A DNA stretch of 64,000 nt, taken from NCBI RefSeq assembly GCF_024124745.1, contig NZ_JAMXRU010000009.1:1-64000 (forward strand), given 5' to 3'. A program made the translations under genes and the position numbers. Source of the DNA: Aeromicrobium sp. CnD17-E (lineage in GTDB: Bacteria > Actinomycetota > Actinomycetes > Propionibacteriales > Nocardioidaceae). Shown here piece by piece: positions 35,449 to 44,315 of this stretch. The notes below the pieces were generated by a model. That model was not told the DNA's origin and did not search any database. It saw nothing but the letters and a program-made list of their open reading frames with translations. The number at the start of each line of letters is the position of its first letter. Position 1 is the first letter of the stretch.

Positions 35449-36557
35449 GCCCTCAGGCCGAGGCCGTCGTCGACCTCGAGGCGTACCGGCACAACGTGGC
35501 CACCCTCGCGGCGCACGCGCCCGGTGCCGCGCTGATGTCCGTCGTCAAGGCCGACGCGTACGGCCACGGACTGCGACCGGTGGCACGCGCCGCACGCGAC
35601 GCGGGAGCGTCGTGGCTCGGCGTCGTCACCGTCGAGGAGGCGCTCGCGCTGCGCCAGGCCGGCGACACCGGGCCGGTCCTGTGCTGGCTCGCGGCACCCG
35701 GTGCCGCCTACGGCGCCGCGGTCGAGCACGACGTCGAGCTGACGGCGTCGTCCGCCGAGCAGCTCGACGAGATCCTCCACGACGCACCGACGGGTCGACG
35801 ACCCCGCCTGCAGCTCAAGGTCGACACGGGCCTCTCGCGCAACGGTGCGCGCGGTCCGGCGTGGGACGAGCTCGTCGCCGCCGCCGGACGAGCGCAGGCC
35901 GCAGGGCGGGTCGAGGTCACCGGCGTGTGGTCGCACCTGGCGTGCGCCGACGAGCCGGACCATCCCGCCAACGACCAGCAGGAGACCGTGTTCCGGGCCG
36001 CGCTCGACGTCGCCGGCGCGGCCGGGCTCGACCCGCAGTGGCGTCACCTCGCCAACTCCGCCGCCCTCCTGACCCGCCCCAGCGCGCACTTCGACCTCGT
36101 CCGTCCGGGCATCGCCACGTACGGCATCGACCCCGACCCCGCGGTGGCGGGCATCGTCGACCTGCGTCCGGTCATGACGCTGCGCGGCCGGCTCGCGCAG
36201 GTCAAGCGGGTCCCCGCCGGCACCGCCGTGTCCTACGGCCACACGTGGACCACCGACCGCGAGACCACCCTCGGCCTCGTGCCGCTGGGGTACGGCGACG
36301 GTGTCCTGCGCTCCGCGTCCGGCCGCGCCGAGGCCGCCCACGACGGCGAGCGGGTGCCGGTCGTCGGCCGCATCTGCATGGACCAGCTGGTCGTCGACCT
36401 CGGAGACCGCCCGGCGCGACGCGGCGACGTCGTCACCCTGTTCGGCGCCGCCCCCGGTGCCCCCACCGCCCAGGACTGGGCGAGCGCCGCCGGTACGATC
36501 GCCTACGAGGTCGTCACCCGTCTCGGCGACCGCGTCGTGCGTACCCACCGAGGCTGA
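35445..36557 (+). CDS. alr: Alanine racemase
   Basis: Alr (370 aa) makes D-alanine for peptidoglycan, using PLP. The Lys that binds PLP is in VVKADAYGHGLRPVA at about residue 31. The other catalytic base (Tyr) is in GTAVSYGHTW. DTGLSRNG and VGRICMDQLVVDLG are also typical. I use the GTG at 35445, which overlaps the previous stop (GTGA); the GTG at 35442 is the only near alternative. Confidence 0.96.
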   Translation: MSPQAEAVVDLEAYRHNVATLAAHAPGAALMSVVKADAYGHGLRPVARAARDAGASWLGVVTVEEALALRQAGDTGPVLCWLAAPGAAYGAAVEHDVELTASSAEQLDEILHDAPTGRRPRLQLKVDTGLSRNGARGPAWDELVAAAGRAQAAGRVEVTGVWSHLACADEPDHPANDQQETVFRAALDVAGAAGLDPQWRHLANSAALLTRPSAHFDLVRPGIATYGIDPDPAVAGIVDLRPVMTLRGRLAQVKRVPAGTAVSYGHTWTTDRETTLGLVPLGYGDGVLRSASGRAEAAHDGERVPVVGRICMDQLVVDLGDRPARRGDVVTLFGAAPGAPTAQDWASAAGTIAYEVVTRLGDRVVRTHRG

Positions 36558-36588
36558 GGGCGTCCGAGCCCCGCCACCGAGGACAGTG

Positions 36589-37617
36589 ATGAGCCCCGCC
36601 CCCTCCCGCCTGGCAGCACTCGCCGCGACCGCCGGAGCCTTCGTGGCCGCCGGCGTGACCGCCAAGGTCGTCGACACCCGACGTCGTGAGCACCGGCGCG
36701 AGCAGCGCGGCGAGGAGGTCCCGTTCGGCAGCGTGCACAGCCCCGCCCGCACCGTCGTCGCCTCCGACGGCGTCCCGCTCAACGTCGAGGTCGACGAGGC
36801 CGACGAGGTGCACGCGGGCAGCGCGGCGCCCACCGTCGTCTTCGTGCACGGCTGGGTGTGCACGCTCGACACCTGGCACTACCAGCGTCTCGCGCTGCGC
36901 GGACTCGTGCGGATGGTGTTCTACGACCAGCGCTCCCACGGTGGCTCCGGTCGCTCGACGCGTCAGGGGTCGAGCTTCAGCCAGCTCGCCGACGACCTGC
37001 GGACCGTCCTCGACGAGGTCGTGCCCGAGGGGCCCGTCGTGCTCGTCGGCCACTCGATGGGCGGCATCACGGTGCAGCAGCTCGCGGCGGAGTCGCCGGA
37101 GCTGTTCGGCGACAGGGTCGTGGGTGCGGTGCTGCTGTCGACCAGCGACAACCGGCTCGTGCGGCAGAGCCCGGCCCTGCGCCGCATCCTGCCGTTCCTG
37201 CGCGCCGGCGCGCCCCTGCTCGACTGGGGCCGGACCTTCAACAGCTACAGCGTCATCCGACGGTGGGCGGTCGGGCCCGACGCGCCCCGCAAGTACGCCG
37301 ACATGTCCGACGAGATGATCCTGCGCGCCCAGACGCACGTGCTGCTCGACTTCTACCCCGCGTTCGTGGACCTCGACGTCCGCAGCGGCGCGGAAGGCCT
37401 GGGTCGGGTGCCCGTCGTCGTCGCGTGCGGCGACCACGACCTGCTCACGCCCATCAAGCACGCCCGCCGCCTCGCGCGCACCATCGAGGACGCGCGTCTC
37501 GTGACGCTCGGCGGCGCCGGGCACATGGTGCCCTTCGAGGAGAACGTGGCCGTCACCCGGATCATCGAGGACCTGCTCGACCGGATCGGGCACCCCGTGC
37601 GCGAGGGCGACCGGTGA
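36589..37617 (+). CDS. Alpha/beta-hydrolase with N-terminal membrane anchor
   Basis: This 342-residue protein has an N-terminal hydrophobic segment (LAALAATAGAFVAAGVTA) and then an alpha/beta-hydrolase domain. Landmarks are FVHGWVCTLDTWHYQ (oxyanion region), the nucleophile elbow VGHSMGGIT and the final His in GGAGHMVPFEE, with the acid residue probably in ACGDHDLLTP. The gene lies between alr and tsaE, a conserved place for this family in actinobacteria. GAGG lies six bases before the ATG. Substrate unknown. Confidence 0.85.
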   Translation: MSPAPSRLAALAATAGAFVAAGVTAKVVDTRRREHRREQRGEEVPFGSVHSPARTVVASDGVPLNVEVDEADEVHAGSAAPTVVFVHGWVCTLDTWHYQRLALRGLVRMVFYDQRSHGGSGRSTRQGSSFSQLADDLRTVLDEVVPEGPVVLVGHSMGGITVQQLAAESPELFGDRVVGAVLLSTSDNRLVRQSPALRRILPFLRAGAPLLDWGRTFNSYSVIRRWAVGPDAPRKYADMSDEMILRAQTHVLLDFYPAFVDLDVRSGAEGLGRVPVVVACGDHDLLTPIKHARRLARTIEDARLVTLGGAGHMVPFEENVAVTRIIEDLLDRIGHPVREGDR

Positions 37618-38585
37618 TGAGGGCGCTCGACGTCCTCGACGCCGGCCCTGAGCACGCCGAGGCGATCGTCGACATCATCCACCGCTCGTTCAGCGTCCGG
37701 CCCGACCTCGACCCGCCGTCGACCGCGCTCGACGAGACCGTCGAGTCGGTCTCGGAGGTGCTCGCGACGGCCGGCGGGCTGCTCGTGGAACGTCGCGGCG
37801 TGCCGATGGGCGCGCTGCTGTTCGACGAGTCGCGGCCGGGCAAGCTCGGCCTGCGTCGCGTGTCGGTCGATCCGGAGATCCAGGCCCGCGGGGTCGCGTC
37901 GGCCATGGTCGGCGTCGCGGAGGACACGGCCGAGGAGCGCGGCAAGGACGGCATCTGGCTGCACGTGCGCGAGGAGCTGCCCGACACGGTGCGGTTCTGG
38001 ACCCGCCGCAAGTACCACCCGGTGGGCCAGGAGGGGCCGCTGCTGGTGCTCGGCAAGACCTTGTGGCTCGCCCGCGAGGTGCCGACGCCCGACGCGATGC
38101 AGCACCTCGCCGGGCGCGTGGCCGAGCTGGTGCGTCCCGGTGACCTGCTGGTCCTCTCGGGCGACCTCGGCGCCGGCAAGACGACGTTCACCCAGGGCCT
38201 GGGCGACGCGCTGCAGGTGCGCGGACCCGTCACCTCGCCGACGTTCGTGCTCGCCCGCACGCACCCGTCGCTCGTCGACGGTCCCGCCCTCGTCCACGTC
38301 GACGCCTACCGCCTCGGCAGCGCCGCGGAGGTCGACGACCTCGACCTCGACACCGCCTCCGACGAGGCCGTCACCGTGGTCGAGTGGGGCGAGGGGATGG
38401 CCGAGCAGCTCAACGACAGCTGGCTCTCGGTGAGCATCGAGGTCCGCGGCGCCCGCCCCATCGACCCCCTCGGCACCGAGCACGACGGCGACCACCCCGA
38501 CGAGGCCGAGCCGCGCGTCGTCACCATCAAGCCGAACGGTCCCCGTTGGGTCGACGTGCCGTTGCGCTCCACGCTCCTCGGCTGA
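37617..38585 (+). CDS. tsaE: Fusion of GNAT acetyltransferase and TsaE ATPase
   Basis: A single 322-residue frame joins two proteins. Residues 1 to about 150 are a GNAT domain (LGLRRVSVDPEIQARGVASA, VRFWTRRKYHPVGQ). Residues about 158-322 are TsaE, the ATPase that drives the TsaBD complex in forming the t6A37 modification of tRNA. The Walker A is SGDLGAGKTTFTQGLG, followed by VTSPTFVLARTH and VDAYRLGS. The ATG overlaps the hydrolase stop (TGATG). No internal stop or frameshift separates the halves. tsaB, normally next, is 781 bases away beyond a palindromic element. Confidence 0.9.
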   Translation: MRALDVLDAGPEHAEAIVDIIHRSFSVRPDLDPPSTALDETVESVSEVLATAGGLLVERRGVPMGALLFDESRPGKLGLRRVSVDPEIQARGVASAMVGVAEDTAEERGKDGIWLHVREELPDTVRFWTRRKYHPVGQEGPLLVLGKTLWLAREVPTPDAMQHLAGRVAELVRPGDLLVLSGDLGAGKTTFTQGLGDALQVRGPVTSPTFVLARTHPSLVDGPALVHVDAYRLGSAAEVDDLDLDTASDEAVTVVEWGEGMAEQLNDSWLSVSIEVRGARPIDPLGTEHDGDHPDEAEPRVVTIKPNGPRWVDVPLRSTLLG

Positions 38586-38633
38586 GGGGCTGGCCGCGTC
38601 GCTGCGGTGGGGGGTTGGGGCGTGACCTTGGGG

Positions 38634-39257
38634 TGCGCTGCCGCAGGGGGGCGGGGTGTGCTGCTGCGCTGCCTGCGGTCGTCGTGACCTTGCTGGTGCG
38701 CTGCCTCGGCTTTCGCTGTGTCTGGTCTCCGCAAGGGCCTCGACCGGCGGCGAGCCTGGAGGCGGCTTGGAGTCTCGGGGTCTGGTCTGGGCCCGCCCTT
38801 GGATCCACGATTCTTCGTTTCTGCGTTCAGGGGCCAAGGTTCTGCGTTTGCGCGTCCGGGCGGTGGGTCTGCCACCGCAGGAGCGCTTCTACGGTTGCGG
38901 ATCCACCGATAGAGGGCTGAGCGGGGGGAAGGATTCTTCTTTCGCGTGGAACGGTCCACACCAAGGAAGAATCATTCGTCACCCCCACGCAAAGTGCACC
39001 CACGATTCTTCATTCACGCGTGCGAGGCCGAAGGCTTCTGCGTTCACGACGGGATCCCGTAGCAAACGCAGAAGGCTTGGCCCTCCGACGCACAAACGCA
39101 GATCCTCGCGTCCCACGCGAGTCGCAGCCCGAGACCCCAGACCAGCGCGCCGCCCAGCCGCCCGGTCGAGGCCCTTTCGGAGACCACCCCCAGCGAAGGG
39201 CGAGGCAGCGCAGCGCCGCGTCGACGAGAACGTGCGCGCACGCAGCCGCAGGACGAG
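38634..39257 (-). repeat. Large quasi-palindromic intergenic element, copy B (inverted relative to A)
   Basis: This fills the 781-base gap between tsaE and tsaB. The 21-mer of copy A occurs here at 38727-38747 and, with one mismatch, in reverse complement at 39162-39182, so the inverted pair spans 456 bases versus 451 in copy A. The central hairpin (38932-38973, 16 of 19 bp, loop ACGG) sits at the symmetry centre. A side hairpin (CTTCTGCGTT/AACGCAGAAG, 39035-39074, enclosing ACGGGATCCCGT) matches the one in A. The end features are swapped: the CCCCCTGCGGCAGCGCA end is on the left (38634-38650, reverse complement), and the CACGCAGCCGCAGGACGAG end on the right. Two and a half 31-bp repeats follow to about 39310. 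Confidence 0.85.
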
Positions 39258-39366
39258 TCGACCAAGGCCCACGCAGCCGCAGGACGAGTCGAACGAGACC
39301 CACGCAGCGGCGAGTCCTCGCACCGACCCCCGTGACGCGTCGTGAGGTGAGGGTAGGCTCACTCGT

Positions 39367-40008
39367 GTGCTGCTGCTCGCGATCGACACGTCCGGACCCG
39401 CGGTGAGCGTCGCCGTGCACGACGGTGACCAGGTCGTCGGGACGGCGCAGGGCGAGGGGACGATGGCGCACGGCGAGCTGCTTGCGCCGGCGGTGCGCGA
39501 CGCCCTCGCCGACGCCGGGCGCAGCGCCGCCGACCTCACCGACGTCGCCGTCGGAGTGGGTCCCGGACCCTTCACCGGGCTGCGGGTCGGGATCGTCACC
39601 GCCCGCACCCTCGCCGCGACCCTGGGCCTCACGAGCCACGGCGTCTGCTCGCTCGACGCCCTCGCCCTCGACGCCGGCCTCGGCCGCGAGCACCTCGTCG
39701 CCATCGACGCACGGCGCAAGGAGGTCTACTGGGCGCGCTACGTGCCCGACGCCGACGGCGTCGCGCGCCGGGTCGACGGACCGCACGTCGACAAGCCTGC
39801 CGAGCTCGCGCGGCTCCACCCCGACCTGCCCGTCGTCGGACGCGGCGCCACCCTCTACGCCGACGTGCTCGACGCCGCCGACGGGCCGCTCGACCCGTCC
39901 GCCGCCGCGCTCGCCGAGGGCGTGGTGCGGGGCCACGTCGAGGTGCTGGGGCTCGAGCCGCTCTACCTGCGCCGTCCCGACGCGCAGCCCGCCGCCCCGG
40001 TGCGGTGA
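39367..40008 (+). CDS. tsaB: t6A biosynthesis protein TsaB
   Basis: TsaB (213 aa) is the scaffold partner of TsaD in tRNA t6A37 synthesis, with an ASKHA fold lacking the catalytic site. MLLLAIDTSGPAVSVAV, MAHGELLAPAVRDAL and VGVGPGPFTGLRVGIVTART are family motifs. The GTG at 39367 lies just after the palindromic element. The stop overlaps rimI by four bases. Confidence 0.94.
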   Translation: MLLLAIDTSGPAVSVAVHDGDQVVGTAQGEGTMAHGELLAPAVRDALADAGRSAADLTDVAVGVGPGPFTGLRVGIVTARTLAATLGLTSHGVCSLDALALDAGLGREHLVAIDARRKEVYWARYVPDADGVARRVDGPHVDKPAELARLHPDLPVVGRGATLYADVLDAADGPLDPSAAALAEGVVRGHVEVLGLEPLYLRRPDAQPAAPVR

Positions 40009-40451
40009 TCCGGCCGGCGCTGGAGACCGACCTGCCCGTCCTGCTCGCGCTGGAGGGGCAGGCCTTCGCGGTCGACGCCTGGTCCGAGCCGACCCTGCGT
40101 GCAGAGATCGCCCACCCCGGTCGCACGGTGCTCGTGGTCGAGAGCGACGCCACCGTGGTCGGGTACGTCGACGTCGGCGTGGTGGCCGACGTCGCCGACC
40201 TGCACCGGGTGGCCGTCGCGCCGACGCACCGCCGACGTGGCCTCGCGTCGCAGCTCGTCGAGGCCGGCCGCGACGCCGCCCGCGAGCGCGGTGCCGACCG
40301 CATGCTGCTGGAGGTGGCAGCCGACAACGCCGCCGCCCTCGCGCTCTACGCGGCGCACGGGTTCGAGCAGCTGTCCCGACGCCGCGGCTACTACGCCGGC
40401 GGCCGCGACGCCCTCGTGCTGCAGGTCGGGCTGACGGGGGAGCGGGCATGA
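40005..40451 (+). CDS. rimI: Ribosomal protein S18 alanine N-acetyltransferase RimI
   Basis: This 148-residue GNAT enzyme carries the acetyl-CoA loop in LHRVAVAPTHRRRGLASQLV and the C-terminal ALALYAAHGFEQLSRRRGYY, closely matching RimI, which acetylates the N-terminus of S18 and other proteins. Its place between tsaB and tsaD is classic. The GTG start overlaps tsaB (GTGA), and it overlaps the next gene by four bases (ATGA). Confidence 0.92.
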   Translation: MIRPALETDLPVLLALEGQAFAVDAWSEPTLRAEIAHPGRTVLVVESDATVVGYVDVGVVADVADLHRVAVAPTHRRRGLASQLVEAGRDAARERGADRMLLEVAADNAAALALYAAHGFEQLSRRRGYYAGGRDALVLQVGLTGERA

Positions 40452-40915
40452 CCGAGCAGATCCGCTCCTGGCCATGGGCGTGGGCCTGGCTGACGCTCTT
40501 CGTCATCGTGCTGCTGCGCGCGGGCGCCACCTACGGGATCGGTCGTCTGGTGGCCGCCGGCGTCGTGCGTCGCCGACCACCCGGCCCGCGCCTCCAGGCC
40601 GCCGTCGACCGCGTCGAGCGGTGGGGGCCGCCGGTCGTCACGGCGAGCTTCCTCACCGTCGGGGCGCAGACGGTCGTCAACGCCGGTGCGGGCCTGGCGC
40701 GGATGTCCCTGCCCCGCTACCTCGTCGGCCTCGTGCCCGGCGCCGCCCTCTGGGCGACGGTGTGGAGCACCGTCGGGGCGGGTGTCTTCCTCGCGGCGCT
40801 GCGCAGCGGCACCGACCGCGGCCAGGCCGTCGCCGTCGCCGTCGCGGCGGTCGTGCTCGTCGCGGTCGTCGCAGCGGTTGCGTCGCGTCGACGCCGTGGA
40901 AGGCTGGACGCATGA
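40448..40915 (+). CDS. Small DedA/VTT-like membrane protein
   Basis: A 155-residue protein with an N-terminal membrane helix (WAWLTLFVIVLLRAGATYGI), a middle amphipathic region and two C-terminal hydrophobic segments. PPGPRLQAAVDRVERWGPPV followed by LPRYLVGLVPGAALWATVW resembles the core of DedA/SNARE-associated (VTT) proteins, shortened. Function is unknown; DedA proteins influence lipid carrier flipping. It overlaps both neighbours by four bases and so is co-translated with rimI. Confidence 0.65.
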   Translation: MTEQIRSWPWAWAWLTLFVIVLLRAGATYGIGRLVAAGVVRRRPPGPRLQAAVDRVERWGPPVVTASFLTVGAQTVVNAGAGLARMSLPRYLVGLVPGAALWATVWSTVGAGVFLAALRSGTDRGQAVAVAVAAVVLVAVVAAVASRRRRGRLDA

Positions 40916-41388
40916 CTGACGGACCCCTCGAGTTTGACGACACCCAGGAGAACCGCGACGACTCGGAGGTGCTCGACCAGCTGCAGCCCGACGACACGCT
41001 CGTCGACCGCGGCGTCGACGACGTGCTCGACGAGGGCTACTCGCCGGCCGAGAAGTGGAGCCCCGGCGAGGGCTTCGGCACCACCGCGGACGAGGCCCTG
41101 GAGGGCGAGACGCTCGACCAGCGCGTCGCGCAGGAGGAGCCCGACGTCGACCCGTACGCCGACGTCGACCCCGAGGGCAACGGCAACGAGCTGGGCGACC
41201 CCGAGATCGGCGACGACCGGTCCGGCCGTCTCGTCGCGCCCGACGAGGGTCTGGCCGAGGACACCGAGAAGGCCCTCGTGGGCGACGAGGTGGGCATCGA
41301 CGGCGCTGCCGCCAGCGCCGAGGAGGCCGCCGTGCACGTCGTCGAGGACGACCCCGACGACATCAGCGCCGGCACGCCCGACCTCTGA
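40912..41388 (+). CDS. DUF5709-family acidic protein
   Basis: A 158-residue, very acidic soluble protein without predicted membrane segments. LDQLQPDDTLVDRGVDDVLD and EGYSPAEKWSPGEGFGTTAD fit the actinobacterial DUF5709 family, whose function is unknown. The ATG overlaps the preceding stop (ATGA). It is encoded inside the t6A cluster between rimI and plsC/tsaD. Confidence 0.78.
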   Translation: MTDGPLEFDDTQENRDDSEVLDQLQPDDTLVDRGVDDVLDEGYSPAEKWSPGEGFGTTADEALEGETLDQRVAQEEPDVDPYADVDPEGNGNELGDPEIGDDRSGRLVAPDEGLAEDTEKALVGDEVGIDGAAASAEEAAVHVVEDDPDDISAGTPDL

Positions 41389-41444
41389 GCGACGGCCCCG
41401 TCCACGGACCCCCTGGGTGCACACCTGTGCACTACCCTGGACCG

Positions 41445-42227
41445 ATGCGCGACTACACGTACCCGACGGTGATCGTCACCGCCAAGACCCTGTTCAAGGT
41501 GCTCGGCATGAAGTTCCAGACGTCGGGGACGGAGCACATCCCCCGCGAGGGCGGGGCCATCCTCGCCGCCAACCACATCGGCTACGTCGACTTCGTCTTC
41601 GACGGCCTCGCCGCGCAGCCGTCGGGGCGGCTCGTGCGCTTCATGGCGAAGAAGGAGGCCTTCGACCACGCGATCAGTGGGCCGCTGATGCGCTCGTTCC
41701 ACCACATCGAGGTCGACCGCGACGCAGGCCAGGCGTCCTACGACAAGGCCGTCGAGTACGCGCGCTCCGGCGAGATCGTCGGCATCTTCCCCGAGGCCAC
41801 CATCAGCCGCTCCATGGAGATCAAGGAGCTCAAGACCGGCGCCGTCCGGATGGCCGCCGAGGCGGGCGTGCCCCTGATCCCCATGGTCACGTGGGGCACG
41901 CAGCTGCTCAAGACGAAGGACCACGACTCCGACATCTGGGGTCGCGGCAAGACGATCGCGCTGCACGTGGGCGAGCCGATCCCCGTGACGGGCGAGGACC
42001 CGGTCGCCGAGACCCAGCAGCTGCGCGAGGCCATGACGGCGCTGCTCGACAAGGCCATCCGCGAGTACCCGACGCCGCCGGAGGGGCAGTGGTGGGCACC
42101 CGCGCGGTACGGCGGTCTCGCGCCGACGCCCGAGGAGGCCGCCCGCCTCGACGCCGAGGAGAAGGCCGCGAAGGCGGCCCGTCGCGCGGCCCGTGCAGCC
42201 GAGCGTGGGACCGACCCGCAGGCCTGA
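41445..42227 (+). CDS. plsC: 1-acylglycerol-3-phosphate acyltransferase family protein
   Basis: A 260-residue PlsC-type enzyme that transfers acyl chains to lysophosphatidate or a related acceptor at the membrane. The catalytic HX4D is in AANHIGYVDFVF, the glycerol-phosphate-binding motif is GIFPEATISRS, and VPLIPMVTWG is the block IV motif. A Lys/Ala-rich tail follows. No clear transmembrane helix is seen, so peripheral membrane association is likely. Acceptor specificity is not decided. Confidence 0.85.
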   Translation: MRDYTYPTVIVTAKTLFKVLGMKFQTSGTEHIPREGGAILAANHIGYVDFVFDGLAAQPSGRLVRFMAKKEAFDHAISGPLMRSFHHIEVDRDAGQASYDKAVEYARSGEIVGIFPEATISRSMEIKELKTGAVRMAAEAGVPLIPMVTWGTQLLKTKDHDSDIWGRGKTIALHVGEPIPVTGEDPVAETQQLREAMTALLDKAIREYPTPPEGQWWAPARYGGLAPTPEEAARLDAEEKAAKAARRAARAAERGTDPQA

Positions 42228-42269
42228 GCCGCGGGCCGTCGGCGTCGACCGGTCTGGGACACTGGGCCG

Positions 42270-43313
42270 GTGAGCGAACCCCTCGTCCTCGGCATCGAGT
42301 CGTCCTGCGACGAGACGGGCGTCGGCATCGTCCGCGGCACCGAGCTCCTCGCGCACGCCGTGGCGTCCAGCGTCGAGGAGCACGTGCGCTTCGGGGGTGT
42401 CGTGCCCGAGGTGGCCAGCCGGGCCCACCTCGAGGCCATGGTGCCCACGCTCGAGCAGGCGTACGCGCAGGCCGGCCTCGACGTGCGCGACGTCGACGCG
42501 ATCGCCGTCACCTGCGGACCGGGTCTCAGCGGTGCCCTCCTGGTCGGCGTCGCCGCGGCCAAGGCGCTCGCGGTCGCGCACGACAAGCCGCTCTACGGCC
42601 TCAACCACCTGGCCGCCCACGTGGCGGTCGACCAGCTGGAGCACGGCCGCTTCGACCGTCGCGTCGCCGCCCTGCTGGTCAGCGGCGGCCACACCGAGAT
42701 CCTCCTCGTCGACGACATCGCCTCCGACATCACGATGCTCGGCACCACGATCGACGACGCCGCCGGCGAGGCGTTCGACAAGGTCGCCCGCCTGCTCGGC
42801 CTGCCCTACCCGGGTGGTCCGCACATCGACCGGGTGGCGCGCGAGGGCGACGGCACCGCCATCGCGTTCCCACGCGGCCTCACCGCGGCGAAGGACGCGG
42901 AGCGCTACCGCTACGACTTCTCCTTCTCGGGCCTCAAGAGCGCGGTCTCGCGGCACGTGCAGCACGAGCAGCGCATGGGACGCCACGTCGACGTCGCCGA
43001 CGTCGCCGCCTCCTTCCAGGACGCCGTCGTCGACGTGCTCACCCGCAAGACCGTCCAGGCCTGCCGCGACCACGACGTCGACACGCTCGTCGTGGGCGGC
43101 GGCGTGGCCGCCAACGGACGACTGCGCGAGATGGTGCTCGTCCGGGCCGAGGCGGCGGGCATCGAGGTGCGCATCCCCCGACCCGGCCTCTGCACCGACA
43201 ACGGCGCCATGGTCGCGGCGCTGGGCGCCGAGGTCGTCGCGCGGGGCGTGGCCCCGTCGTCGCTCGACCTGCCCGTCGACTCCAGCCTGCCCGTCACCCG
43301 CATCGTCGCCTGA
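42270..43313 (+). CDS. tsaD: tRNA t6A37 threonylcarbamoyltransferase TsaD
   Basis: TsaD (347 aa) transfers threonylcarbamoyl to A37 of tRNAs reading ANN codons, working with TsaB and Tsa[16 protein letters not shown], the metal-binding [42 protein letters not shown] and [14 protein letters not shown] are all hallmarks. The GTG start lies 42 bases after plsC. tsaE, tsaB and tsaD span 5.7 kb here rather than one tight operon. Confidence 0.97.
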   Translation: MSEPLVLGIESSCDETGVGIVRGTELLAHAVASSVEEHVRFGGVVPEVASRAHLEAMVPTLEQAYAQAGLDVRDVDAIAVTCGPGLSGALLVGVAAAKALAVAHDKPLYGLNHLAAHVAVDQLEHGRFDRRVAALLVSGGHTEILLVDDIASDITMLGTTIDDAAGEAFDKVARLLGLPYPGGPHIDRVAREGDGTAIAFPRGLTAAKDAERYRYDFSFSGLKSAVSRHVQHEQRMGRHVDVADVAASFQDAVVDVLTRKTVQACRDHDVDTLVVGGGVAANGRLREMVLVRAEAAGIEVRIPRPGLCTDNGAMVAALGAEVVARGVAPSSLDLPVDSSLPVTRIVA

Positions 43314-43367
43314 CCCGACGCGCGCGCAACGCTGCCGTCGCGCCCCGCCGTCTGGCAGGCTGAGCCC

Positions 43368-44315
43368 GTGGCAGTCATCGAGGCACGAGGGCTCGGCAAG
43401 AGCTACGGCACCCGGCGAGCGGTCGACGACCTGAGCTTCACGGTGCACCCGGGGAGCGTCACGGGCTTCCTCGGGCCCAACGGGTCGGGCAAGTCCACCA
43501 CCATGCGGCTCATGCTGGGTCTCGACCGCGGCGAGGGTCGTACGACGTTCGACGGACGCACGTTCGCCGAGCTCGAGCAGCCGATGCGCCACGTCGGGGC
43601 GCTGCTGGAGGCCAAGCCCTTCCACCCGACGCGCCAGGCACGTCACCACCTGCAGATGCTCGCCGTGGCCAACCGCATCGAGCGGCGCCGCGTCGACGAG
43701 GTGCTGGAGCTCGTCGGTCTCTCCGCCCAGGCGAAGGGCCGCCCGCGCAAGTTCAGCCTCGGCATGGGCCAGCGGCTGGGCATCGCGGCCGCCCTCCTCG
43801 GCGACCCGCACACGCTGATCCTCGACGAGCCCAGCAACGGGCTCGACCCGCAGGGCATCACCTGGCTGCGTCAGCTGCTCCGCCACCTCGCGGGGGAGGG
43901 CCGCTCGGTGTTCGTCTCGAGCCACCTGCTCCAGGAGATGGCGCAGCTCGCCGACGAGGTCGTCGTCGTGGGCCGCGGGCGGCTCCTCACGAGCGGCCCC
44001 GTGAAGGACTTCGTCGAGCACGGCGGCACCGCCGAGGTGCTGCTGCGCACGCCCGACCTCGGCGTCCTCGCGCCGGCCATCGTCGCCGCGGGCGGGACCC
44101 TCACCCCCGACGCGGACGGTCTGCAGCGCGTCACGGGCCTCGACGCCGCGCGCGTGGGCGACCTCGCGCACGAGCACGGCGCCCGGGTGCACGAGCTGTC
44201 GGTCCGACGCGCCACCCTCGAGGAGGCGTTCCTCAACGCCACCGGCCTCGACGAGGAGTACCGCGGGGCGATCACCGCCGACCGCCCGGCCGGGGAGACG
44301 GGCGGTGCCCGATGA
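43368..44315 (+). CDS. ABC transporter ATP-binding protein
   Basis: This 315-residue ATPase has Walker A GPNGSGKSTTMRLML, signature FSLGMGQRLGIAAALL and Walker B TLILDEPSNGLDPQG, with a C-terminal domain of about 90 residues typical of CcmA-type multidrug/lantibiotic exporter ATPases. It is coupled by a four-base overlap to the permease. Substrate unknown; daunorubicin-type or bacitracin-type exporters have this layout. Confidence 0.92.
   Translation: MAVIEARGLGKSYGTRRAVDDLSFTVHPGSVTGFLGPNGSGKSTTMRLMLGLDRGEGRTTFDGRTFAELEQPMRHVGALLEAKPFHPTRQARHHLQMLAVANRIERRRVDEVLELVGLSAQAKGRPRKFSLGMGQRLGIAAALLGDPHTLILDEPSNGLDPQGITWLRQLLRHLAGEGRSVFVSSHLLQEMAQLADEVVVVGRGRLLTSGPVKDFVEHGGTAEVLLRTPDLGVLAPAIVAAGGTLTPDADGLQRVTGLDAARVGDLAHEHGARVHELSVRRATLEEAFLNATGLDEEYRGAITADRPAGETGGAR

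Noticed and set aside
39343-39361. Weak iron-box-like sequence (13/19) just before tsaB
   Set aside because: Mismatches hit conserved half-site positions, and an iron-controlled tsaB makes little biological sense. The match is at background level in this composition.
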